From: Lentisphaerota bacterium | GTDB lineage: Bacteria; Verrucomicrobiota; Kiritimatiellia; RFP12; UBA3636 | NCBI GenBank assembly: GCA_022837245.1 | Contig: JALHHX010000098.1 | Coordinates: 1-8,185, forward strand | DNA length: 8,185 nucleotides | Direction of reading: 5' to 3' | Part shown: positions 1-6,166 of the stretch, in pieces | How the letters are laid out: the number at the start of each line of letters is the position of its first letter | Position numbering within the stretch: the first letter of the stretch is position 1 | Notes under the pieces: model-generated | What the model saw: the letters and a program-made list of their open reading frames with translations, nothing else | The model's database searches: none | Told to the model about the DNA's origin: nothing | Position numbers and translations under genes: made by a program

Positions 1-412
1 TAATCCCGTGTTTTTACGCGAGATTACGGTGGCAGGGTCTCCACCCTGCCACGCGGGATTATTGTAATCTTGCAATTCCATGCAAGATTACGGTGGCGGG
101 GTTCCAACACAGCCACACGTGATTATTGTAATCCCGTGTTTTTTCACAAGATTGCGGTGGCAGGGTCTCCACCCTGCCACGCGGGATTATTGTAATCTTG
201 CAATTCCATGTAAGATTACGGTGGCAGGGTTCCAACACAGCCACACGCGATTATTGTAATCCCGTGTTTTTACGCGAGATTACGGTGGCAGGGTCTCCAC
301 CCTGCCACGCGGGATTATTGTAATCTTGTAATTCCATGCAAGATTACGGCGGATGGGTTTCCACTCTGACATGTGTGATTATTGTAATCCCGTGATTTTT
401 TCACAAGATTAC
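1..412. repeat. Tandem array of 64-bp palindromic units, two alternating types
   Basis: Units begin with TAATC at 1, 65, 129, 193, 257, 321 and 385, so the period is exactly 64 bp. Type A (1, 129, 257) and type B (65, 193, 321) alternate, giving a 128-bp higher-order repeat. A seventh unit, type A, stops matching after about 412. Each unit has two hairpins. The first, in B, is a perfect inverted repeat with arms TAATCTTGCA and TGCAAGATTA around a 6-nt loop (65-90). The second, in A, has perfect arms GTGGCAGGGT and ACCCTGCCAC around CTCC (29-52, 157-180, 285-308). Every unit also ends in GATTATTG, so GATTA and the next unit's TAATC form a further small palindrome at each junction. The A units at 1 and 257 are identical over 64 bp. 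The A unit at 129 differs at four bases, all in the 3' arm of hairpin one or beside its loop. B copies are more diverged, the third most. The array reaches the left edge, so its full size is unknown. No gene is supported within it. Confidence 0.95.
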
Positions 413-500
413 AATAAACGACTCGGACTCCAGCGCAATAGTCCCGCGAGGGAACCGCAGTTGCGGCGAGTAAAATTGGGGAATGTCCTAAAATCAGTTA

Positions 501-529
501 TTGACTTCGAGTACGGGATGTGCGAACAT
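501..529 (+). promoter_or_regulatory. Candidate sigma70-type promoter for tRNA-Leu
   Basis: TTGACT at 501-506 is a good -35 match. GAACAT at 524-529 lies 17 bp further on and is only a weak -10 match. Transcription would begin near 536, about 15 nt before the tRNA, a plausible short leader. An alternative -10-like TATATC at 535-540 has no well-spaced -35. The rest of 413-550 has no gene; two small tetraloop hairpins (442-453 and 455-466) are visible but of unknown meaning. Confidence 0.35.
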
Positions 530-550
530 TCACGTATATCCATTTCATAT

Positions 551-635
551 GCACCCGTGGTGGAATCGGCAGACACGCAAGTTTCAGGTACTTGTGCCGC
601 AAGGCGTGAAGGTTCAACTCCTTTCGGGTGCACCA
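551..635 (+). tRNA. tRNA-Leu, anticodon CAG, with encoded CCA
   Basis: The 85-nt sequence folds into a class II cloverleaf. The acceptor arms GCACCCG (551-557) and CGGGTGC (625-631) pair perfectly, followed by discriminator A632 (the leucine identity base) and an encoded CCA at 633-635. The anticodon stem CAAGT/ACTTG (578-582, 590-594) is perfect and encloses loop TTCAGGT, giving anticodon CAG at 585-587, which reads the leucine codon CUG. The long variable arm has a GCC/GGC stem with a GCAA loop (596-605), as expected for tRNA-Leu. The T arm is GAAGG, loop TTCAACT, CCTTT (608-624). The D arm has the GTGGAATCGG pattern typical of bacterial tRNA-Leu. It stands alone, convergent with mnmE, whose stop codon is 30 bp away. 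Confidence 0.97.
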
Positions 636-642
636 TTTTTTC

Positions 643-660
643 GCCCGGGTTTTCCCGGGC
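643..660 (+). terminator. Hairpin terminator between tRNA-Leu and mnmE
   Basis: GCCCGGG and CCCGGGC form a perfect 7-bp GC stem around a TTTT loop, 7 nt after the tRNA CCA end. A T-rich stretch (TTATTCATTT) follows on the plus strand, so it best suits termination of the tRNA transcript. On the minus strand the bases after the hairpin are A-rich, so intrinsic termination of mnmE here is less convincing, although the hairpin could protect that mRNA end. Confidence 0.55.
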
Positions 661-664
661 TTAT

Positions 665-2077
665 TCATTTCCCGACGCAGAAGCGCGAGAATATGATGTC
701 GAGCAGGTCGTCGGAATAGACGCGTCCCGTGATTGTGCCGAGCGCCTCGGCCGCCGCGCGCAGCGATTGCGCGCAGAAGACCGCCGCGCTCTCGGCCCCT
801 TCGGCGTAAAGCGCAATCGCCTCGTCGAGTGCTGCGGAAGCCTCTTTTAGGAGTGCGTGGTGACGTGCGGACACTGCCACGCCCTGGCTGCCTTCATCCG
901 TGAGCGCGCCGCAGATTTTGTCCACCATTGCAGCCTTGAGTTCACCTATCCCTGTCCCGTCTTTTGCGGAGACAGGCACGGCGTCGAAGCCTGCGGCGTC
1001 GATTTCTTGTGGCAGAGTCTCCACCCTGCCACGTGGCGCGATGTCTGCCTTGTTCAAGACGGCTATGGTTTTGGCTGTGTCGGCATCGCCTGAACGCAGC
1101 CATGATAGCTGTGGTTCCATGTCCGCGGTCAAGTCAACGACGCGCAGGTTGAGGTCGGCGTCGGCGATGAGTTTCAGGGACCGGTCGACGCCCATGCGTT
1201 CGACGACGTCGCCCTCGGCCTCGCGTAAACCTGCCGTGTCGGTCATGCGCAGAGGTATGCCTTCGAGCAGCATTCCTTCCTCGATCGAATCGCGCGTTGT
1301 GCCGGGTATGTCCGTGACTATCGAGCGCAGGGCTCCGAGCATTGTGTTGAAAAGCGTTGATTTGCCGGAGTTGGGTATTCCGCTAAGCACGACGAGCGCG
1401 CCCTCGCGCAGCAGAAGACCTTCACGCCACGTGGCTGCCAGTGCTTCGATGTTCGTGCGCACGGTGGATATGCGCCCTGGCACGTTGGCAGGCTCGAGGA
1501 TGCCGCCCGATTCGTCGTCGTCGAAATCCAGCGAGGCCTCGACGTCGGCGCAAAGCGCCATGAGCTCGTCGTAGCAGGAGTCGACGCGGCGTCCAAGGGA
1601 TCCTCCGAGTTGTTCCGCTGCGGCCCGCCCGGCGCGTTCGGACTGTGCGCCTATGATATCCAAGACGGCTTCCGCCTTGCTCAGATCCATGCGTCCGTTT
1701 AGGAAGGCGCGCCTTGAAAATTCGCCAGGTCCGGCGGGGCTGGCGCCGCATTGCACGAGCGCTTTCAGGACGCGCATCGCGGATATGCGTCCTCCGTGCG
1801 TCTGGAATTCCACTAAGTCCTCGCCCGTGTAGCTGTGGGGCACGCGGAAAGCGAGGACGATGGCTTCATCGATCAGTGAGCCATCTTCGGGGTCTCGCAG
1901 GTGGAACAGTCGGAAAGTGCCCGCCTCCATGCTGGATGGCGGCGTGTTGGAAGCGCCGCAGAGGGCATCTGCAATCGCGAACGCGTTTTTGCCTGATAGG
2001 CGCACGACGGCTATGCCCGCTGGGCCCGGCGCCGTGCTGAGCGCGGCAATCGTCGATTCGTCGAGGCTGAAAGTCAT
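665..2077 (-). CDS. mnmE: tRNA modification GTPase MnmE (TrmE)
   Basis: This 470-residue protein has the full MnmE layout and usual length. MnmE works with MnmG (GidA) to install the aminomethyl-type modification at C5 of wobble U34 in certain tRNAs, using GTP and a folate-derived one-carbon unit. The N-terminal folate-binding domain begins with STIAALSTAPGPAGIAVVRL. The G domain inserted in the helical region shows G1 GIPNSGKST (233-241), G2 region TDIPGTTRD (255-263), G3 DTAG (280-283), G4 NKAD (342-345) and G5 SAK (370-372). The C-terminus is FCVGK, carrying the conserved CxGK end. The ATG at 2077 fits the family start. It lies 7 bp after the phosphoesterase stop and has no clear Shine-Dalgarno, so translational coupling is likely. 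Unusually, a copy of the intergenic palindromic repeat is read in frame as residues about 349-357, between G4 and G5. All GTPase motifs are intact, so the gene should be functional. Confidence 0.97.
   Translation of the reverse strand: MTFSLDESTIAALSTAPGPAGIAVVRLSGKNAFAIADALCGASNTPPSSMEAGTFRLFHLRDPEDGSLIDEAIVLAFRVPHSYTGEDLVEFQTHGGRISAMRVLKALVQCGASPAGPGEFSRRAFLNGRMDLSKAEAVLDIIGAQSERAGRAAAEQLGGSLGRRVDSCYDELMALCADVEASLDFDDDESGGILEPANVPGRISTVRTNIEALAATWREGLLLREGALVVLSGIPNSGKSTLFNTMLGALRSIVTDIPGTTRDSIEEGMLLEGIPLRMTDTAGLREAEGDVVERMGVDRSLKLIADADLNLRVVDLTADMEPQLSWLRSGDADTAKTIAVLNKADIAPRGRVETLPQEIDAAGFDAVPVSAKDGTGIGELKAAMVDKICGALTDEGSQGVAVSARHHALLKEASAALDEAIALYAEGAESAAVFCAQSLRAAAEALGTITGRVYSDDLLDIIFSRFCVGK
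1009..1036. repeat. Core palindrome of the intergenic repeat inside mnmE
   Basis: Arms GTGGCAGAGT (1009-1018) and ACCCTGCCAC (1023-1032) flank the loop CTCC. The 28-bp stretch to 1036 matches the second hairpin of the type A unit (29-56) at 26 of 28 positions. It differs by one arm base and one base after the palindrome. The TAATC hairpin of the 64-bp unit is absent here, so only the core is present. Read on the minus strand it encodes RGRVETLP, the same peptide the intergenic copies would encode in that frame. Confidence 0.9.
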
Positions 2078-2084
2078 CTATGGA

Positions 2085-3614
2085 TTATCTGCGTTTTGCA
2101 GAGACACCGCCGATTTTGACGGTTCCCTTGAACTTGCCTGCAACCACCACCCGCGCGTATCCGCCTCCTGGGATGCCGTCAGTCGTTCCGCGTGCAATTC
2201 TCCAGCCGGCTGAATTCGGCAGGTTCCGGAGGGCGGTTGGGAGGTTCCCGTCCTTTAGCCCAGTCTGGTCGTTGAAGTTCATTGTTTTGAGGAGCGTTTC
2301 CTGGATGCGGTCTCCCTCGGGCGTCTCCTTGACTAGCCAAACGCTGACGGCAAGCGCGCCGCTGAAGTCCGGCGCGAAATACGCCTTCGACACAACCTCC
2401 AATCGGTCTCCCGCATAGCAGTTGATATCTGGCGATTCCAAGCGGATTTCCGAGGAGGCGCTTTCGCTGGTGAAGACCACGCAGGAGCCGCTTCCGCCTT
2501 GGATGGCCTCGGCGGCTACCTTCTGTTTTGCAGAATCTTCAAGGACGACGCGGTACGGCCTGGCTTCGAAAGCCCCGAAGTCTGTGGCGGAAAGCGGCGG
2601 CAGGCTGGTGCCGTCGGCCTGAATTTTCGTCGCGGGGATGGGGGAGGGGCGGAATTCGGGGAATGCGGCGGGAATTTTGCCGGGTTCGGGGCGGGTGAGA
2701 TAAAGGATCGCGGCGGCGCCTGCTGCGACCACGCCGAGACCGATCGCGGCGCATGCCAAGCGCCGCCATTTGGCAGTGCTCTTTTTGATGAGCATTGTGA
2801 CGTCGTTTTCCACCACGTCTCCAGTGACCCTCTGGCTGGCGTCGGGTGAGAAATCGGGGGCGACCCGTACCGCGTCAGCGCCTTTTGCGGGCCGGCTGCG
2901 CAGCATGGGCACGTCGTCCATCTTCAGCCCTGCCTTGGCGACTGCGGCTCCGAAAGCTGCGAAGTCGAACGTCGCGCGGAAGAACTGGACTGTGGCGGCT
3001 TCGTCGTCGAACATAACGTAAGAGGCGCGCGGGTTGCCGTCGCGTGGCGAACCCACGGAGCCGACGTTTACTATGTACCTCTTCCCCTCCTCGAGTTCGA
3101 AATCCTGCGGTTCGAGCCAGTGCGCCACTCCGCTGTTGCCCAGCACGAAAAGCCCCGGATTGTGGCTGTGCCCGCAGAAGAGCACTTGCTCTTTCGTGGC
3201 GTTGAAGGATTCCAGCGCTTCCTCCTGAGTTTCGACGTAGTCGAACACCGCGGGGTCTTTGAAGCCGCCGTGCGAGCAGCGGAAATTCTTGCCTGTTATA
3301 ACGAGCGGAAGCGTGGCGAAAAGCGCGCGCGCCTTTGCGCCGAGCTTCTCGGAGGTCCAGTTGATCATGCGCTGCGCCTGGTCGGTGAAGCCGCTCGCGT
3401 CCATGCGCTTGCCCACCACCGCGTCGTGGTTGCCGAGAATCATGAGGTGGACGTGTTCGTAGACAGATTTAAGGGTCTCGGCAGGCTCGGGGCCGTAGCC
3501 GACGGTGTCGCCCAGGCAGATTATACGGTCGGCGTTCCTAAGCGAAATATCCGCCAGAACCGTCTTCCAGGCTGGAAGATTCGCGTGAATATCCGATACT
3601 ATTGCGTAGCGCAT
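2085..3614 (-). CDS. Membrane-anchored calcineurin-like metallophosphoesterase with C-terminal extracytoplasmic domain
   Basis: This 509-residue protein has a YfcE/MJ0936-type metallophosphoesterase domain at 1-250. Its metal-binding motifs are DIH (8-10), GDTVGYG (35-41), GNHD (61-64), SHGG (114-117) and GHSH (148-151), followed by NVGSVGSPRDGNP, typical of the subfamily. These enzymes use two metal ions to cleave phosphodiesters or phosphomonoesters; the substrate cannot be told from sequence. A linker leads to one transmembrane helix at about 286-306, preceded by KWRR. By the positive-inside rule the enzyme is cytoplasmic and residues 310-509 are outside. The outer part begins with a Pro-rich stretch and then looks beta-rich, with a segment (GDRLEVVSKAYFAP) resembling jelly-roll carbohydrate-binding domains; that resemblance is weak. 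The ATG at 3614 gives the canonical MRYAIVSDIHAN start, with AGAGG 5 nt upstream (3620-3624). It heads an operon with mnmE. The phosphoesterase call is secure, the physiological role unknown. Confidence 0.88.
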   Translation of the reverse strand: MRYAIVSDIHANLPAWKTVLADISLRNADRIICLGDTVGYGPEPAETLKSVYEHVHLMILGNHDAVVGKRMDASGFTDQAQRMINWTSEKLGAKARALFATLPLVITGKNFRCSHGGFKDPAVFDYVETQEEALESFNATKEQVLFCGHSHNPGLFVLGNSGVAHWLEPQDFELEEGKRYIVNVGSVGSPRDGNPRASYVMFDDEAATVQFFRATFDFAAFGAAVAKAGLKMDDVPMLRSRPAKGADAVRVAPDFSPDASQRVTGDVVENDVTMLIKKSTAKWRRLACAAIGLGVVAAGAAAILYLTRPEPGKIPAAFPEFRPSPIPATKIQADGTSLPPLSATDFGAFEARPYRVVLEDSAKQKVAAEAIQGGSGSCVVFTSESASSEIRLESPDINCYAGDRLEVVSKAYFAPDFSGALAVSVWLVKETPEGDRIQETLLKTMNFNDQTGLKDGNLPTALRNLPNSAGWRIARGTTDGIPGGGYARVVVAGKFKGTVKIGGVSAKRR

Positions 3615-3655
3615 TGTAACCTCTATAATTCGTGATCAGTACCTTCGTGACATTT

Positions 3656-3696
3656 GCCCGCGGGCTGCGCCCCGCCGGCGATGAAGCGCGGCCGGC
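3656..3696. other. GC-rich palindromic patch in the divergent intergenic region
   Basis: The palindrome GCCCGCGGGC (3656-3665) is followed by GCCGGC twice (3674-3679 and 3691-3696, 11 nt apart), so several competing stems are possible. It stands out against the AT-richer sequence to its right (3721-3800). If the candidate phosphoesterase promoter near 3725 is real, this patch is in the 5' leader of the phosphoesterase-mnmE mRNA. It could be a regulatory structure or a single copy of another repeat family; the window holds no second copy to decide. No gene is supported in 3615-3850. Confidence 0.4.
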
Positions 3697-3722
3697 TTGC
3701 CGCGACCTGCCTTGCCGCCATC

Positions 3723-3731
3723 ATGATAGCA
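3723..3731 (-). promoter_or_regulatory. Candidate extended -10 promoter for the phosphoesterase-mnmE operon
   Basis: On the minus strand the sequence reads TGC followed by TATCAT, a good extended -10 element (TGn plus a five-of-six match to TATAAT). No convincing -35 hexamer lies 16-18 bp upstream, but extended -10 promoters can work without one. Transcription would start near 3716, leaving a leader of about 100 nt that includes the GC-rich palindromes. Confidence 0.35.
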
Positions 3732-3773
3732 CACATGCGCAAAAAAATGCCAGATGGAATTTGTCGAAATGTA

Positions 3774-3802
3774 TTGTCTTTTTTAGGCACGGCAAGTAGA
3801 AT
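3774..3802 (+). promoter_or_regulatory. Sigma70-type promoter for the hexokinase operon
   Basis: TTGTCT (3774-3779) and TAGAAT (3797-3802) are separated by exactly 17 bp, each matching four or five positions of the consensus. Transcription would start near 3809, giving a leader of about 41 nt before the ATG at 3851. The GTG at 3803 directly abuts the -10 element and lies upstream of the predicted start of transcription. Confidence 0.6.
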
Positions 3803-3836
3803 GTGGCGCATAATTTTGAGCCTTTCGCACAATTTC

Positions 3837-3842
3837 AAGGAG
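3837..3842 (+). promoter_or_regulatory. Ribosome binding site deciding the hexokinase start
   Basis: AAGGAG ends 8 nt before the ATG at 3851, a strong and well-spaced Shine-Dalgarno sequence. It supports that ATG over the in-frame GTG 48 nt upstream. It is the clearest ribosome binding site in the window. Confidence 0.75.
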
Positions 3843-3850
3843 CTAGCCCA

Positions 3851-5143
3851 ATGCAGGTCGCAGAGTTTTTCTCTAAGTACAATTTTCAGCAGGATGTGGA
3901 TGCCGAATCCCTTTTGGAGGAGTTCGACAGACAGATGACGGCGGGGTTGGGAGACACCCCCAAGTCCCTTAAGATGCTACCCGCATATCTAGGCGTGGAC
4001 AAGCCGGTGCCTTCCGAGAAGCCCATCATCGTGCTCGACGCGGGCGGCACGAACCTGCGAGTGGCGGTGGTGTGGTTCGACGCGGCAGGCAAGGCGCGTA
4101 TCGAGGATTTTCGCAAACACCCGATGCCGGGCACAACTGGCGAGACGCTGGGGGATGCGGAGTTTTTCGGGAAATTTGCTGAATATCTGGAACCAGTTGC
4201 GCTGCGTTCGGACAAGGTGGGCTTCTGTTTCTCGTACCCAGCCGAGATCTCGCCGTCACTAGACGGCAGGCTTCTGCACTGGACGAAGCAGGTGGCGGCA
4301 CCTGGTATTGTGGGCAAGATGATCGGCTCAGGCATATCAGCCGCGCTGCGGAAGACAACAGGACGCAAGCTCACGCTTTGCATGCTCAATGACACTGTGG
4401 CCACACTGCTGGCGGGCATGAGCGCGGGCATGGCGCGTGGGTATTCCTCGTACGTGGGCTTTATCCTAGGTACTGGCACTAACATCGCCTACATCGAGGC
4501 GAACGAGAAAATCAAGAAGGTGGAGGAGCTGCCGGCCGGGCGCTCTATGGTCATCAATGTTGAATCGGGCAGCTTCGACGGCGCGCCGCGTTCGAGGTTC
4601 GATGAAATAATGGACGCCGGCACGATGGATCCGGGCGTGGGTGTCTTCGAGAAGATGATTTCGGGCGCCTACATCGGCGGTCTCGGGCTGACCGTTCTGC
4701 AGTGCGCGGCACGCGAGGGGCTTTTCGGGAAGGCCGTCGCCGACGTGATGCTCGGCTGGAAAAATCTTTCCACGAAGGATTTCGATGATTTCGTGGCCAA
4801 CCCTTTTATCATCGGCACAAAGTTCGATGAAGCGCCGCTGCATGAAGACGACCGCCGGCTCATCATGGATCTGGGCGAGCCCGTGTTTCTGCGCGCAGCC
4901 AGTCTCGTGGCGGTGAACATCGCGGCCACCGTCCTGCGTTCGGGCGCGGGGCACGACAAGCTACACCCCGTCTGCATAAACATAGACGGATCCACATATT
5001 ACAAGACACGCTCTGTGTTCTTCAAATCGCGGGTGGAGCAGGGGATGCGCGAAATCCTAGCCCCGCGCGGGGTGCATTTCGAGACCGTCTGCGTGGATGA
5101 CTCTCCGATGATCGGGGCGGCGGTGGCGGGGCTCATAGCTTAA
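3851..5143 (+). CDS. Hexokinase (eukaryotic-type hexokinase family)
   Basis: This 430-residue protein belongs to the actin-like-fold hexokinase family best known from eukaryotes and also found in some bacteria, not the ROK or Glk glucokinases. It should use ATP to phosphorylate glucose or a similar hexose at C6 in the cytoplasm, the first glycolytic step. Visible motifs are phosphate-1 LDAGGTNLR (62-70), the sugar-binding segment FCFSYPAE (125-132) with the following LLHWTK, LNDTVATLLAG (179-189) with catalytic Asp181, phosphate-2 LGTGTN (206-211), INVESGSFD (235-243), the DPGVGVFEKMISGAYIGGL stretch (260-278), and INIDGS near 386 matching the adenosine site. Length suits a single-domain hexokinase. 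The ATG at 3851 was chosen over the GTG at 3803 because AAGGAG lies 8 nt upstream and the GTG abuts the promoter -10. It is first in an operon with the sugar-1-kinase 27 bp downstream. Family is secure; the preferred hexose is not shown. Confidence 0.92.
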   Translation: MQVAEFFSKYNFQQDVDAESLLEEFDRQMTAGLGDTPKSLKMLPAYLGVDKPVPSEKPIIVLDAGGTNLRVAVVWFDAAGKARIEDFRKHPMPGTTGETLGDAEFFGKFAEYLEPVALRSDKVGFCFSYPAEISPSLDGRLLHWTKQVAAPGIVGKMIGSGISAALRKTTGRKLTLCMLNDTVATLLAGMSAGMARGYSSYVGFILGTGTNIAYIEANEKIKKVEELPAGRSMVINVESGSFDGAPRSRFDEIMDAGTMDPGVGVFEKMISGAYIGGLGLTVLQCAAREGLFGKAVADVMLGWKNLSTKDFDDFVANPFIIGTKFDEAPLHEDDRRLIMDLGEPVFLRAASLVAVNIAATVLRSGAGHDKLHPVCINIDGSTYYKTRSVFFKSRVEQGMREILAPRGVHFETVCVDDSPMIGAAVAGLIA

Positions 5144-5170
5144 GGCAATGCTGGATACGGACAGATTGAC

Positions 5171-6166
5171 ATGATAATTCGAAGCAAAGCATACGCAAGG
5201 GCGGCGCTGATCGGGAATCCCTCCGACGGCTATTTTGGCAAAACCATATCGTTCACCTTCGACAACTTCTTCGCCGAAGTGACGCTCTACGAAACGCCCG
5301 AGCTTGAGATCCTGCCGACGGAGCGGGACAGCTCGTGCTTCGCCGGCATCGACGAGCTTGCCGAAGACGTGCGCCTCTTCGGCTACTATGGCGGGATCCG
5401 TCTGCTAAAGGCCGCCATCAAGACGTTCCATGACTACACGCACACTCACGGCATCGTGCATGACAAGCGCAATTTTACCGTGCGATGCAAATCGAACATC
5501 CCCAATCTCGTGGGATTGGCGGGCTCCAGCGCCATTATCACGGCATGCTATCGCGCGCTCATGACCTTCTACGGGATCACCATCCCCAAGCAGGAGCTGG
5601 CTAACATCATCCGCGACGCCGAGCAGAAGGAGCTGGGGATCTCCGCGGGATTGCAGGACCGTGTGATACAGGTGTACCAGGGGCTTGTATACATGAATTT
5701 CGACAAAGAGCTGATTGAGAAGCAGGGCTATGGGAACTACGTTCCTCTAGACACCTCAAGGCTCCCCAACCTCTACATAGCGTACCGCACGGATCTTTCG
5801 GAGATCTCGGACGTCTTCCACAACAACATACGAGCGCGTTTCAACGCGGGAGACAAGACGATCCTTGATGCGATGAAGTTCTGGGGAGACATAACAGAAG
5901 AGGCGCTGGCGTGCCTAAACAACGGCAACTTCGACGAACTTTCGCGCCTCATGAACGCGAACTTCGACCGGCGCGCCTCGATCTACAAGATAAGCGACGG
6001 CAACTTGCGGATGGTGGAAGTCGCCCGCGCGTGCGGCGCGTGCGCCAAGTTCACCGGCTCAGGCGGGGCTATAGTTGGGATCTACAAAGACGACAAGACT
6101 TATTCGAGGCTGGTCGACGAGCTAGCCAAGATATCTGTCGAAGTGTTCAAACCGAACATTGTCTGA
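5171..6166 (+). CDS. GHMP-family sugar-1-kinase, probable glucuronokinase
   Basis: This 331-residue protein has the three GHMP kinase motifs: GNPSDGYFGKT (15-25), the ATP loop NLVGLAGSSA (112-121) and KFTGSGGAIVG (293-303). GLQDRV (160-165) holds the likely catalytic Asp163. From memory of plant glucuronokinase, several segments agree closely: the N-terminal GNPSDxYFGxTIS, GYYGGIRLL, ELGIxAGLQDRVxQVYxGLVxMxF, LMNxNFDxR and MVEVARxxGAxxKFTGSGGA. The likely reaction is therefore ATP-dependent phosphorylation of D-glucuronate (or a related sugar) at the anomeric C1, feeding a UDP-sugar pyrophosphorylase. No pyrophosphorylase is in the window. The ATG at 5171 gives the family N-terminus; the upstream ribosome site is weak. 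It follows hexokinase by 27 bp, implying co-transcription. Its 3' end overlaps the end of convergent tyrS by 20 bp. GHMP membership is secure; glucuronate specificity is inferred and another sugar is possible. Confidence 0.85.
   Translation: MIIRSKAYARAALIGNPSDGYFGKTISFTFDNFFAEVTLYETPELEILPTERDSSCFAGIDELAEDVRLFGYYGGIRLLKAAIKTFHDYTHTHGIVHDKRNFTVRCKSNIPNLVGLAGSSAIITACYRALMTFYGITIPKQELANIIRDAEQKELGISAGLQDRVIQVYQGLVYMNFDKELIEKQGYGNYVPLDTSRLPNLYIAYRTDLSEISDVFHNNIRARFNAGDKTILDAMKFWGDITEEALACLNNGNFDELSRLMNANFDRRASIYKISDGNLRMVEVARACGACAKFTGSGGAIVGIYKDDKTYSRLVDELAKISVEVFKPNIV

Noticed and set aside
59..244. Small minus-strand gene inside the repeat array
   Set aside because: The open frame only reflects repeated palindromic sequence free of stops. 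It has no ribosome binding site and its protein is the repeat translated twice over.
1..412. CRISPR array
   Set aside because: The repeats are contiguous 64-bp units with no unique spacers, both halves of each unit are repeated, and no cas gene is present.
353..850. 165-residue plus-strand open frame
   Set aside because: It runs through the end of the repeat array, the whole tRNA-Leu gene, the hairpin and the antisense of mnmE, so it is a chance frame.
900..1574. 224-residue plus-strand open frame
   Set aside because: It is entirely antisense to mnmE, rich in Ser and Arg as GC-rich shadow frames usually are, with no recognisable motif.
551..2077. Functional link between tRNA-Leu(CAG) and mnmE
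   Set aside because: MnmE modifies tRNAs with U at the wobble position, while this tRNA has C34. The genes are convergent and not co-transcribed, so adjacency is probably chance.
3803..3850. Longer hexokinase starting at GTG 3803
   Set aside because: The GTG abuts the promoter -10 element (3797-3802) and would lie before the transcription start. ATG 3851 has a strong AAGGAG at the right distance.
3654..3938. 94-residue plus-strand and 71-residue minus-strand frames in the divergent intergenic region
   Set aside because: Neither has a recognisable protein motif or ribosome binding site. The first overlaps the hexokinase in another frame, and both span the candidate promoters.
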